Origin: Betaproteobacteria bacterium
Lineage (GTDB): Bacteria; Pseudomonadota; Gammaproteobacteria; Burkholderiales; Rhodocyclaceae
Reading direction: 5' to 3'
NCBI GenBank assembly: GCA_016208415.1
Contig: JACQYB010000022.1
Coordinates: 29,442 to 67,119, forward strand
DNA length: 37,678 nucleotides
Shown: piece after piece, positions 18,135 to 26,299 of the stretch
Numbering within the stretch: position 1 is the stretch's first letter
How the letters are laid out: each line of letters opens with the position of its first letter
The notes under the pieces: generated by a model
What the model was told of the DNA's origin: nothing
The model's database searches: none
What the model saw: the letters and a program-made list of their open reading frames with translations, nothing else
Made by a program: the position numbers and the translations under genes

Positions 18135-21100
18135 TCACCCGCAACTCCCCACCGCCCCGCAGGCGGTACAGAAGTCGCAGCCGTCCTTGCGGATCACGGA
18201 GTTGTTGCCGCATTCGCTGCACAGGCCGCCCTGCATGAGCCGGGGCTCGTCGGCGCTGCGCGGGGCTTCGAGGATGCCCATCTCGCGCGTCGGGTAGCCG
18301 TTCTCGTCCAGCACGCCGAGCATGGCGTAGCGATGGATGATGAGGCGCGCCAGGTAGGCCACGGTGCTGGGGTAGTTCTGCTGGCGCCGCGTGCCGGGCA
18401 CGAAGGCCATGAAGTCGCCCAGGGGCTCGGGGTAGTTGAGCAGCTTGCGCAGCTTCATGCCGATCCACGCCGGGTCCATGACGCGCATGTCCAGGGACAG
18501 GATGCGCGAGAGTCCGTCCAGCGCCCGCGGGTAGTTGCCCGACAGCCACATGGAGTAGGGGCGCGTCACCCCGGCCGTGTAGCCGTCCACGCCGGGCAAG
18601 GTGATCTCCTTCAGGCCCAGCACGAAGTCTTCGCCGGTGGCCGGGTTGTTGATGTCCACCGTCCAGGACAGGGTGCCGTCGCTGCCGGTCTTGGGCTCCT
18701 GCAGGCTGAAGAGGGTGTCCAGCACCGGGGTGGGGCCTTCCTCGTCCAGGGCGCCGAGCTTTTCGCAGCGGTAACGGATGACCTGGGCGACGCCGGAGAC
18801 GACCCCGGGCACCAGCTTCTTCTCGCCGTGGGGGGGGAAGCGCATGTCGAAACTCCGCTCGCCCACGGTGCGGGCCAGCACGTCCAGCTTGAGCTTGAGC
18901 CAGGCGCGGTCCTGGCTGCGCATGTCCATGGACAGGGTCTTGGCCACGGCGCCCAGGCCGCGGGGCTGGTCGGCGCCGTTGACCCACACCTCGAAGGGGT
19001 GGGGGGCGTGGCCGTTGTTCTCCATCTGGCCGACGAACAGGGCGAATTCGCCGCCGGGGGTCTCCAGCATGTAGGTCCAGGCGGCGTTGCCGTCCGGCAG
19101 GTCGGGGCGGCCCGGCCAGCGCAGGCTGGAGAGCACCGGGGCGGGCAGGCTCTTGATGGACAGGCGCAGGTTGGCGGCATCCGTCATGTCCACGTCGTGG
19201 GGCTGCTTGCGCTCCTCGGCCTTGGGTTCCACCGACAGCACCGCGCCCAGCACCGAGTTGGGGCGGTAGGTGGCCAGGCCCTTGAGGCCCGCCTTCCAGG
19301 CGTCCAGGTAGAGATCCTCGAAGTCGGCGTAGGGGTAGTCCTCCGGGACGTTCACCGTCTTGGAGATGCTGGTGTCGATGTACGGGGCCACCGCCGCCAC
19401 CATGTCCTTGTGCGCCTGGGCGGAGATTTCCAGCGCCGTGACGAAGTAGTCCGGCAGCTTGGCCACGTCGCCGCCCAGATGCTTGTAGAGCCGCCAGGCG
19501 TGGTCCTCGACGGTGTATTCCTTGAAGGTGCCGGCGGCCTCGCGCTTCTTGCGGGTGTAGATCCAGGAGAAGGGCGGCTCGATGCCGTTGCTGGCGTTGT
19601 CGGCGAAGGCCAGGGAAATGGTGCCGGTGGGGGCGATGGACAGCAGGTGCGAGTTGCGGATGCCGTGGCGGCGGATCTTGTCCTTCAGCTCCGTGGGCAG
19701 GCGCGAGGCGAAATTGCCGCCCGAAAGATACATGTCGGCGTTGAACAGCGGGAAGGCGCCGCGTTCCTTCGCCAGTTCCACCGAGGCGCCGTAGGCGCGG
19801 TCGCGCATGTACTCGGAGATGCGCGTGGCGGTGGCGCGGGCGGAGGGGGTGTCGTAGCGCTGGCAAAGCATGATCAGGGTGTCGCCCAGGCCGGTGAAGC
19901 CCAGGCCCACGCGCCGCTTGGCGGCGGCCTCCTGCTGCTGCTGGGGCAGCGGCCAGTGGGTCACGTCCAGCACGTTGTCCAGCATGCGGATGGACACGTC
20001 CACCGCATGCCCGAAGGCGGCGTAGTCGAACTGCGCCTTGCCGGAGAACGGCTCGCGCACGAAGCGTGTTAGGTTGATGGAGCCCAGGTCGCAGCAGCCG
20101 TAGGGCGGAAGCGGCTGCTCGGCGCAGTTGTGTACGTAGAGCCCGTTGGCGTCGAAGGCATGGACGTCCGCGACGGTCACGTCGTAGACGTCTTCCACGC
20201 CGTCCTCTTCCAGTGCAGCCACGGTGGCGACGAAGCGCTCGCGGTTGAGCGTACGGCGATAGGCGCCGAGGGCGGCGTCGAGCCGCGCCGCCTTGTCGGC
20301 GTCCTCGAAGCCGACCCGTTCGGCAAAGCGCGCCAGGTTGTCACCGGCGATGACGAGATCGTGGGTGGCCTGGGTCGGATAGTCGCGCCGGCCGCCCTGG
20401 CCGTCGGGCAGCGGACGCAGCCCGGCAGGACGCCGCTGGCGGTAAATGGTGGAGGCGATGCCCAGGCGCGCGAGCATGCGCTGCACCGCTTCGAGGTCGG
20501 ATTCGGAAACCTGGGTCAGGCGCACGCTGACGCCCTTGTCCTGCCCGCCCTGCACCGAACCGTCGGCGTCGAACAGGCCGCGCAGGACGCCGCGATGGAA
20601 ATCCGCCGAACTCCTCTCGATGGCGGGGGTGAGATGCTTGGCTCTCGGGGAGAGACCCAGCGACAGGGCCAGGCTGCGCAGGGCGCCCAGCGCCAGGCGG
20701 TATTCCCCGCGGCCTTCGACCGTCTTCTGCCAGCCGCGGAAATCGGCGCGGTGGGGCAGGGTGCGCGCAGCCCGCTCGGCCGCCGCCATGACGCCGGCCA
20801 CGCCCGCCGAGACGACGGTGCCGCCGTTGGCCTGAAGTCGCGCCTCGGCGTCCCACACGCTGAGCACGGCCTTGTCGTTCTTGAGCGTGCCGTCGCCCAG
20901 CAGCAGCCCGATCAGGTAACCCTCGGATTCGGTGTGCGCGCCCGTCCAGCCGGTCAGGGCGCGGTGGTCGTGGAGGACGATCTCATCGCCGGCCCTGAGC
21001 CCACCGGCCTTGGTCCATTCGGTCTCGCGCAGGTACCGGGTCATGCGCGCGACGCGCAGCACCGGGTGGTCGGCGGTGAGGCGCACGCTGTGGCCTTCAC

Positions 21101-22169
21101 GTGTGCGCAGTCTGAGCACCGGCTTGGTGCCGGTGGGAAAGAAGCCCTGGGACTCGGTGGCATGGGCCTTGCCGTCGACCAACGCCTGGAAGGGGTGGCC
21201 GATCAGCTCGCGCACCTGGCACGGGCCTTCGCTGGTCATGACCCAGGTGTCGGCGGTGACGCAGGGGTTGGTGGCCTCGATGGTCTCGCAGTAGTAGAGG
21301 TTGTTGTCGCGGTTGATGCGGTCCAGGAACAGGATGCCCGGTTCTGCGTGGTCGTAGGTGGAACGCATGATCTGCTCCCACAGCTCGCGGGCGCGCGGCT
21401 TGCGATAGACCCACAGGCCGTCCTCGCGCTGGTAGCCGCCGGCCTCCTTGATGTCGTCGGAGGGCTCGGCCTTGTGCACCAGTTCCACGTCGGCGTCGGC
21501 TTCCACCGCCTTCATGAAGGCGTCGGTCACCCCCACGGAGATGTTGAAGTTGGTGAGGTCGCCCCGGTCCTTGGCGTGGATGAACTCCTCGATGTCCGGG
21601 TGATCGCAGCGCAGCACGCCCATCTGCGCGCCGCGGCGGCTGCCGGCGGATTCCACCGTCTCGCAGGAGCGGTCGAACACCCGCATGTAGCTCACCGGCC
21701 CGCTGGCGCGCGATTGCGTGCCGCGCACCACGGCGCCCACCGGGCGGATGGAGGAGAAGTCGTAGCCCACGCCGCCGCCGCGGCGCATGGTTTCCGCCGC
21801 CTGGAGCAGGGCGTTGTAGATGCCGGGACGCCCGTCCCTCACCTCTGAGATGGAATCGCCCACGGGCTGAACGAAGCAGTTGATGAGCGTGGCGGCCAGG
21901 GTGGTGCCGGCGGCGGAGTTGATGCGCCCGGCGGGGACGAAGCCGGCTTCCTGCACGGCGAGGAACTGCTGCTCCCAGTGGGCGCGCTTGTCCTCGGGTT
22001 CCACGGCGGCCAGGGCGCGCGCCACCCGGGCGCGTACTTCGGCGACGGTGCGTTCCGTGCCCTTGGCGTACTTCTCGACCAGCACTTCCGTTGAGATCTC
22101 CTGATCCGGAAGCGTGGCGGGGTTGCGCACGGTGGTCTCGTCTGAGGTGTTGGGGTCGAGCATCGTCAT
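18135..22169 (-). CDS. nrdJ: Adenosylcobalamin-dependent (class II) ribonucleotide reductase, intein-containing precursor
   Basis: A 1344-residue precursor whose extein parts (residues 1-302 and 682-1344, 965 residues in all) form a class II ribonucleotide reductase. The enzyme makes deoxyribonucleotides using a radical generated from adenosylcobalamin. Extein features include [12 protein letters not shown] (Cys98, probable redox cysteine), the long barrel region, the [17 protein letters not shown] active-site motif once spliced, and a C-terminal cysteine cluster (CSECG and CDFCTACG) likely to bind zinc or relay electrons. The region before that cluster contains two related segments built on LSMDMR and LSLDMR. 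Two ATGs are possible: 22169 (AGGA upstream) and 22163 (GGAG 6 bases upstream). The gene stands alone, with an NrdR-like box upstream and a hairpin after it. No cobalamin riboswitch box is seen in the leader. Confidence 0.96.
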   Translation of the reverse strand: MTMLDPNTSDETTVRNPATLPDQEISTEVLVEKYAKGTERTVAEVRARVARALAAVEPEDKRAHWEQQFLAVQEAGFVPAGRINSAAGTTLAATLINCFVQPVGDSISEVRDGRPGIYNALLQAAETMRRGGGVGYDFSSIRPVGAVVRGTQSRASGPVSYMRVFDRSCETVESAGSRRGAQMGVLRCDHPDIEEFIHAKDRGDLTNFNISVGVTDAFMKAVEADADVELVHKAEPSDDIKEAGGYQREDGLWVYRKPRARELWEQIMRSTYDHAEPGILFLDRINRDNNLYYCETIEATNPCVTADTWVMTSEGPCQVRELIGHPFQALVDGKAHATESQGFFPTGTKPVLRLRTREGHSVRLTADHPVLRVARMTRYLRETEWTKAGGLRAGDEIVLHDHRALTGWTGAHTESEGYLIGLLLGDGTLKNDKAVLSVWDAEARLQANGGTVVSAGVAGVMAAAERAARTLPHRADFRGWQKTVEGRGEYRLALGALRSLALSLGLSPRAKHLTPAIERSSADFHRGVLRGLFDADGSVQGGQDKGVSVRLTQVSESDLEAVQRMLARLGIASTIYRQRRPAGLRPLPDGQGGRRDYPTQATHDLVIAGDNLARFAERVGFEDADKAARLDAALGAYRRTLNRERFVATVAALEEDGVEDVYDVTVADVHAFDANGLYVHNCAEQPLPPYGCCDLGSINLTRFVREPFSGKAQFDYAAFGHAVDVSIRMLDNVLDVTHWPLPQQQQEAAAKRRVGLGFTGLGDTLIMLCQRYDTPSARATATRISEYMRDRAYGASVELAKERGAFPLFNADMYLSGGNFASRLPTELKDKIRRHGIRNSHLLSIAPTGTISLAFADNASNGIEPPFSWIYTRKKREAAGTFKEYTVEDHAWRLYKHLGGDVAKLPDYFVTALEISAQAHKDMVAAVAPYIDTSISKTVNVPEDYPYADFEDLYLDAWKAGLKGLATYRPNSVLGAVLSVEPKAEERKQPHDVDMTDAANLRLSIKSLPAPVLSSLRWPGRPDLPDGNAAWTYMLETPGGEFALFVGQMENNGHAPHPFEVWVNGADQPRGLGAVAKTLSMDMRSQDRAWLKLKLDVLARTVGERSFDMRFPPHGEKKLVPGVVSGVAQVIRYRCEKLGALDEEGPTPVLDTLFSLQEPKTGSDGTLSWTVDINNPATGEDFVLGLKEITLPGVDGYTAGVTRPYSMWLSGNYPRALDGLSRILSLDMRVMDPAWIGMKLRKLLNYPEPLGDFMAFVPGTRRQQNYPSTVAYLARLIIHRYAMLGVLDENGYPTREMGILEAPRSADEPRLMQGGLCSECGNNSVIRKDGCDFCTACGAVGSCG
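20127..21263 (-). mobile_element. Intein with LAGLIDADG homing endonuclease inside nrdJ
   Basis: A 379-residue in-frame insertion between Asn-Pro and Cys of the NPCAEQ active-site motif. All splicing blocks are visible. Block A begins with Cys1 ([13 protein letters not shown]). Block B holds TADH at residues 63-66. The C-terminal blocks run through [10 protein letters not shown] and NGLYVHN, ending with His378-Asn379, and extein Cys+1 follows. The two endonuclease motifs LIGLLLGDG (117-125) and LRGLFDADG (227-235) keep their catalytic aspartates (124 and 234), so the endonuclease may still be active. Self-splicing would restore a contiguous 965-residue enzyme. The GC content looks similar to that of the flanking gene, suggesting long residence or a donor of similar composition. 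Confidence 0.96.
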
Positions 22170-22308
22170 CTCCGTCCTCGGCTTGTTCGTTGGTCAGACG
22201 GGCACAGAATACTCCCTTCATGGCCAGGATGGAAGGGGCGGCAACGATTTTATTAGTGCGAAAAAACAGTCACTTACAAAATACGCTAGGGAATTCAACG
22301 AGCTAAGG

Positions 22309-22322
22309 CACAAGATGTAGTG
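22309..22322 (-). promoter_or_regulatory. nrdJ: NrdR-box-like operator upstream of nrdJ
   Basis: On the minus strand this reads CACTACATCTTGTG, which fits the core CACwA-N4-TwGTG of the NrdR box with both half-sites intact. NrdR is the ATP/dATP-sensing repressor of ribonucleotide reductase genes in most bacteria. The site lies about 140-150 bases before the start codon. NrdR boxes usually come in pairs and I could not find a good second one, so the call is tentative. Confidence 0.5.
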
Positions 22323-22355
22323 GGTCCGTTTCGGGCCTCCGGGGGTATGTCATCT

Positions 22356-22402
22356 TCATTGCGAGCCGTCAGTCCGCTCTGGTTTGTGGCGAAGCACAAT
22401 GA
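22356..22402. repeat. Degenerate palindromic repeat (REP-like)
   Basis: TCATTGCGAGCC at the left and GGCGAAGCACAATGA at the right form an imperfect inverted repeat. It resembles the TCATTGCGAGC...GAAGCAATGA type of intergenic palindrome found in many copies in proteobacterial genomes. Only one copy is present in this window, so repetitiveness is not shown directly. Confidence 0.4.
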
Positions 22403-22486
22403 CTGCGGCAATGTGTCCCGATGAAGGCTGAAGCATGAACATCAAGCCGGACGCCCGGGGGACCCCCGTGCCGGGCCGCTACGTGC

Positions 22487-23446
22487 TCATGCCCTGGGCT
22501 GCGGTGGTTCGCCTCGGGAGAGCGTCGAAACAGGCACCCGCGTCACCGGCGCCAGTTCCGGCTGCAGCGTGACGTGGCCGATGCCGAACTCCTCGTCCAT
22601 CGCCTGCGCCAGCGCCCTGCGCAGCGTCTCCCAGCCGGACAGCTCTCGCACCACCACGTGGGCGGAAAGGGCGACCTGGCGCGACCCCACCGCCCACACG
22701 TGCAGGTCGTGTACCGCGTCCACGCCCTCCAGGGCCGCCATGCGCAGTCCGATCGTCTCCAGGGACATCCCCGGCGGCACGCCCTCCAGCAGCGTGTGAA
22801 TGGCCTCCCGCGCCAGCCCTACGGTGGAGGCGAGAATGAGCGCACCGATGAACAGCGACAACAGCGGGTCGATGGGCGTCCAGCCGGTGAGGCTGATCAC
22901 CACCCCCGCCACCATCGCCGCCAGGGAACCCAACAGGTCGCCCACCACGTGCAGCAGCGCGGCGCGCCGGTTGAGGGTCTGTTCGCCGCGGGACAGCAGC
23001 CACCCCACCAGCAGGTTGATCGCCAGTCCTGCCGCCGCCACCAGGGTGACCGCCTCCCCGGCCACGGCCCGTGGCTGTGCCAGCCGACCGATGGCGCTCC
23101 ATGCCAGCGCCGTCACCAGGGCACCCATGAAGCCGGCGTTGAGCAGTGCGGCCAGGACCTCCACCCGCGCCAGCCCGAACGAATGCCGCGGTGAGGGCGG
23201 ACGGCGCGAAAGCCATGCCGCGACCGCCGCGAGCGCCAGCGCCAGGCTGTCGGTGAGCATGTGTCCGGCATCGCCCAGCAGCGCCAGGGAACCTGCCCAC
23301 CAGCCGGCCACCGCCTCCACGGCGGCGAAGCCCAGGGTCAGCGCCAGCGCCAGCGGCATCATCAAGGTAGAGCCTTCGTGCGCGTGGCCGTGGCCGGTGT
23401 TGTGGGCATGGCCGTGCCGCTGCCGGGCGGAGTGGGGATGGGTCAT
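22487..23446 (-). CDS. Cation diffusion facilitator, zinc/cobalt/cadmium efflux type
   Basis: A 319-residue inner-membrane metal exporter with six predicted helices. The N-terminus is His-rich (eight His in residues 3-23), as in CzcD and ZitB. The metal site is complete: His62 and Asp66 in GHMLTDS (helix 2), and His166 and Asp170 in LHVVGDLLG (helix 5). This His-Asp/His-Asp set is typical of zinc-transporting members. The C-terminal cytoplasmic domain contains VHDLHVWAVGS. The ATG at 23446 is 57 bases from the divergent glpD start, so the two genes share a short promoter region. The exact metal cannot be read from sequence. Confidence 0.92.
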   Translation of the reverse strand: MTHPHSARQRHGHAHNTGHGHAHEGSTLMMPLALALTLGFAAVEAVAGWWAGSLALLGDAGHMLTDSLALALAAVAAWLSRRPPSPRHSFGLARVEVLAALLNAGFMGALVTALAWSAIGRLAQPRAVAGEAVTLVAAAGLAINLLVGWLLSRGEQTLNRRAALLHVVGDLLGSLAAMVAGVVISLTGWTPIDPLLSLFIGALILASTVGLAREAIHTLLEGVPPGMSLETIGLRMAALEGVDAVHDLHVWAVGSRQVALSAHVVVRELSGWETLRRALAQAMDEEFGIGHVTLQPELAPVTRVPVSTLSRGEPPQPRA

Positions 23447-23460
23447 GGGTGCTGCGCCGA

Positions 23461-23466
23461 TATAAT
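23461..23466 (+). promoter_or_regulatory. glpD: Probable -10 element of glpD
   Basis: A perfect TATAAT lies 37 bases before the glpD ATG, in the 57-bp gap between divergent genes. No good -35 hexamer is found 16-18 bases upstream, so the promoter may be weak or activator-dependent. Confidence 0.45.
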
Positions 23467-23503
23467 GGCCGGATGCACATTTTCCTTCATCGACGCCCCG
23501 GCC

Positions 23504-25006
23504 ATGCATGATTTGCTGATCATCGGCGGCGGCATCAACGGCGCCGGCATTGCCCGCGACGCCGCCGGCCGGGGCCTCAGGGTGATGCTGGCGGAGATGG
23601 GCGACCTGGCCGGCGCGACCTCGTCCGCCAGCACCAAGCTCATCCACGGCGGCCTGCGCTACCTGGAGCACCGCGAGTTCCGCCTGGTGGCGGAGGCGCT
23701 CGGCGAGCGCGAGGCGCTGCTGGCCACCGCGCCCCACATCGTCACACCGCTCACGTTCGTCATTCCCCACGTAGCCGAGATGCGCCCGGCGTGGATGATG
23801 CGCCTCGGCCTGCTGCTCTACGACCATCTCGGACGGCGCGTCACGCTGCCCCGTTCCGGCGCGGTGTGCCTGTCCGGCAGCCCCATGGGCGCCGGATTGC
23901 GCGGCGACCTGACGCGCGGCTTCCATTACGCCGATGGCTGGGTGGACGACGCGCGGCTGGTGGTGTTCAACGCCATCGACGCCCGCGCGCGCGGCGCCAC
24001 CGTGCTCACCCGCACCCGCGTCGTGTCCCTGCGGCGGGCGCAAGGGCACTGGCGGGCCACGTTGCAGGATGGGGCGAGCGGCGAATGCCGGGAGGTCATG
24101 GCGCGCGCCGTGGTCAACGCCGCCGGGCCCTGGGTGGCCGAGGTGGCGGGTCTGGCGGAGCCGCGACCCCCGGGCGTGCGGCTGGTGAAGGGCAGCCACA
24201 TCGTCGTGCCCAGGGTGCATGGCCACCCCCATGCCCTGCTGCTGCAGAACGACGACCGGCGCGTGGTGTTCATCATTCCCTACGAAGGCCGGTACTCGCT
24301 CATCGGCACCACCGATGTTCCGGTGGCGGCGCAGCTTTGCGGCGAGCCCATCACCGCCGACGAGACCGACTACCTGCTGCGTGCCGCCAACCGCTATCTG
24401 GCGCGCCCGCTGGTGGCCGCCGACGTGGTGTGGAGCTTCAGCGGCGTGCGTCCGCTGGTGGATGATGGCGAGGACGACCCCTCCGCGGTGACGCGGGACT
24501 ACCGCTTCGAATTGTCCGAGACCGACGGGCTGCCGCTGCTGTCCATCTACGGCGGCAAGATCACTACCTACCGCAAGCTCGCGGAGCACGCCTTGGAGCG
24601 GCTGCGGCCATGGTTTCCGGCGCAGGGCGGGCGATGGACCGCCACTGCGGCGCTGCCCGGTGGCGACCTGCCCCGCGGCGGGCTGGCCGCCTTCCAGGCC
24701 GAGCTGCGGCGGCGCCTGCCCGATCTCGATTCATCCTGGCTCGACGCCCTGGCGCGGCGCCACGGCACCCTGGCGCTGGAGGTGCTGGGCACGGCGCGGC
24801 AGCCGGATGACCTGGGCCGCGATTTCGGTGGCGGACTGCGCGAGATCGAACTGGAGTACCTGCGCCGGCGCGAGTGGGTCTGCTGCGCCGACGATGTCCT
24901 TTGGCGCCGCAGCAAGTGCGGCCTGCACATGAGCGAGGTCCAGCGGCGCGCCCTGGCGGACGTGCTCGCGCCGCAGCCGGCGCCGTGTTCCGTCGCCACC
25001 GGCTGA
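23504..25006 (+). CDS. glpD: Aerobic glycerol-3-phosphate dehydrogenase
   Basis: A 500-residue FAD-dependent membrane-associated enzyme that oxidises sn-glycerol 3-phosphate to dihydroxyacetone phosphate and passes electrons to quinone. The FAD-binding motif is at the very N-terminus (LLIIGGGINGAGIARDAA, residues 4-21). The family signature STKLIHGGLRYLE follows at about 43-55, and YEGRYSLIGTTD, FSGVRPL and YGGKITTYRKLAEHA lie further on. The length equals E. coli GlpD (501). The start at 23504 is set by the FAD motif and lacks a good ribosome-binding site. No glpK, glpF or glpR is next to it. Confidence 0.95.
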   Translation: MHDLLIIGGGINGAGIARDAAGRGLRVMLAEMGDLAGATSSASTKLIHGGLRYLEHREFRLVAEALGEREALLATAPHIVTPLTFVIPHVAEMRPAWMMRLGLLLYDHLGRRVTLPRSGAVCLSGSPMGAGLRGDLTRGFHYADGWVDDARLVVFNAIDARARGATVLTRTRVVSLRRAQGHWRATLQDGASGECREVMARAVVNAAGPWVAEVAGLAEPRPPGVRLVKGSHIVVPRVHGHPHALLLQNDDRRVVFIIPYEGRYSLIGTTDVPVAAQLCGEPITADETDYLLRAANRYLARPLVAADVVWSFSGVRPLVDDGEDDPSAVTRDYRFELSETDGLPLLSIYGGKITTYRKLAEHALERLRPWFPAQGGRWTATAALPGGDLPRGGLAAFQAELRRRLPDLDSSWLDALARRHGTLALEVLGTARQPDDLGRDFGGGLREIELEYLRRREWVCCADDVLWRRSKCGLHMSEVQRRALADVLAPQPAPCSVATG

Positions 25007-25039
25007 GTGCCTGCGGCGGGGTACGTTGTCGGCGTGCCG

Positions 25040-26206
25040 TCAGCGCCCCGCGGCGTAGCGGATGCGGTAGATGGCGCCGGCGAAGTCGTCGGACACCAGC
25101 AGGGAGCCGTCGGGCATGACCAGCACGTCGGCCGGGCGGCCCCATTCCTTCTCGTTGCGTTGCCAGCCCACGGCGAAGGGCTCGTAGCTCACCGCCCTGC
25201 CGTCCTTCACCCGTACCAGGGTGATGCGGTAGCCGCTCTTGCGGCTGCGGTTCCAGGAGCCGTGCTCGGCGATGAAGATCTGCCCGCGGTACTCGGGCGG
25301 GAACAGGGTGCCGGTGTAGAAGCGCATGCCCAGGGGTGCCACATGGGCGCCGAGATTCTGCGCCGGGGCGGCAAATTCATCGCAGCGGCGCCGCTGGCCG
25401 TATTCCGGGTCGGGGAGGGTGCCGCCGTGGCAGTAGGGGTAGCCGAAGTGCAGGCCGGCACGCGGTGCCCGGTTCAGTTCGCAGGGCGGCGCGTCGTCCC
25501 CCATCCAGTCGCGGCCGTTGTCGGTGAACCACAGTTCGCCCGTACCCGGCTGCCAGTCGAAACCGACGCTGTTGCGCACGCCGCGGGCGAACACCTCCAG
25601 GTTCGACCCGTCGGCGTCCATGCGCATGATCACGGCGTAACGATCGGGGTCCGGCGCGCAAATGTTGCAGGGTGCGCCGACGGGCACGTAGAGCTTGCCG
25701 TCCGGACCGAAGGCGATGAACTTCCATCCGTGGTGGGTCTCGCGGGGGAAGGCGTCGCTCACCACCAGCGGCGCGGGAGGATGGTCGAGGCGGGCTTCGA
25801 TGTCGTCCCATCGCAGGATGCGCTCCACCGCCGAGGCGTAGAGGGCGCCGTTGCGGAAACTCACGCCCACGGGCATGCGCAGGTCGCGGGCGATCACCTT
25901 GACCGGCCGGGCGCGCATGGCCGGGTCGAAGGGCACCGCATGGACCTTGCCGCTGCGCGAGCCGACAAAGACCGTGTTTCGGGCGCCCAGCACCATGGCC
26001 CGGGCGTTTTCCACCCGTGCCCACAGTTCGATGCGGAACCCCGGCGGCAGACGGATGGATTGCAGCGGCAGATCCTGTCCGGGAGAGTCGGGTGGCGGCG
26101 CGGCGGCTGCTTGGGCGTGCGCGGTCTCCGCCGTGGGCAGGGCGCAAAGCAGGGCAGCGAATGCCGCGGCGAGGTGCCACCAGCGTGGCAGGGCGATGTG
26201 GGACAT
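25040..26206 (-). CDS. Exported PQQ-dependent sugar dehydrogenase-like protein
   Basis: A 388-residue protein with a signal peptide (core HLAAAFAALLCALPTA, cleavage near AHA-QA) and a six-bladed propeller of the soluble glucose dehydrogenase/sorbosone dehydrogenase family. Conserved elements are HHGWKFIAFGPDGKLYVPVG, RNSVGFDWQPGTGELWFTDN, GRDWMGDD, LHFGYPYCHGG and FIAEHGSWNRS. The family binds PQQ in some members and oxidises sugars or aldoses in the periplasm. No heme-c motif is present, so electrons would need an external acceptor. GGAG lies 8 bases before the ATG at 26206; an in-frame ATG at 26224 is possible but less well supported. The substrate is unknown. Confidence 0.85.
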   Translation of the reverse strand: MSHIALPRWWHLAAAFAALLCALPTAETAHAQAAAAPPPDSPGQDLPLQSIRLPPGFRIELWARVENARAMVLGARNTVFVGSRSGKVHAVPFDPAMRARPVKVIARDLRMPVGVSFRNGALYASAVERILRWDDIEARLDHPPAPLVVSDAFPRETHHGWKFIAFGPDGKLYVPVGAPCNICAPDPDRYAVIMRMDADGSNLEVFARGVRNSVGFDWQPGTGELWFTDNGRDWMGDDAPPCELNRAPRAGLHFGYPYCHGGTLPDPEYGQRRRCDEFAAPAQNLGAHVAPLGMRFYTGTLFPPEYRGQIFIAEHGSWNRSRKSGYRITLVRVKDGRAVSYEPFAVGWQRNEKEWGRPADVLVMPDGSLLVSDDFAGAIYRIRYAAGR

Positions 26207-26268
26207 GAGCTGGCTCCATGACAAACGTTGCCATGTTGCCAGCCTAGCATGGACTGATGGGGAAAGCG

Positions 26269-26292
26269 GGGCGGCGGCGCGTGGCGCCGCCC
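26269..26292 (-). terminator. GC-rich hairpin after the PilZ-like gene
   Basis: Eight-base arms (GGGCGGCG at 26269-26276 and CGCCGCCC at 26285-26292) flank an 8-base loop just beyond the stop codon at 26300. On the minus strand the hairpin is followed by CGCTTTCCCC. It is a plausible terminator with a short T-run. Confidence 0.5.
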
Positions 26293-26299
26293 TTCCCGG

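Larger units (their letters stand above)
22170..22486. other. 317-bp intergenic region upstream of nrdJ
   Basis: No gene is supported here. From about 22240 to 22325 the sequence is clearly richer in A and T than its surroundings and likely holds the nrdJ promoter on the minus strand. A possible -10-like AT run lies at 22247-22255 and a poor -35-like TTGTAA at 22274-22279, about 18 bases apart. An NrdR-box-like palindrome follows at 22309-22322, and an imperfect palindromic repeat lies at 22356-22402. I looked for the conserved cobalamin riboswitch box and did not find it. Confidence 0.6.

Noticed and set aside
18333-21848. Two long plus-strand frames opposite nrdJ
   Set aside because: The minus-strand NrdJ and intein motifs are unambiguous, and the opposite frames are composition artefacts.
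22114-22320. 68-codon plus-strand frame through the AT-rich patch
   Set aside because: The first part is antisense to nrdJ codons and there is no good ribosome-binding site. It is kept only as a note on the low-GC patch.
22170-22486. Cobalamin riboswitch before the B12-dependent nrdJ
   Set aside because: Looked for the conserved B12 box on the minus strand and found nothing resembling it.
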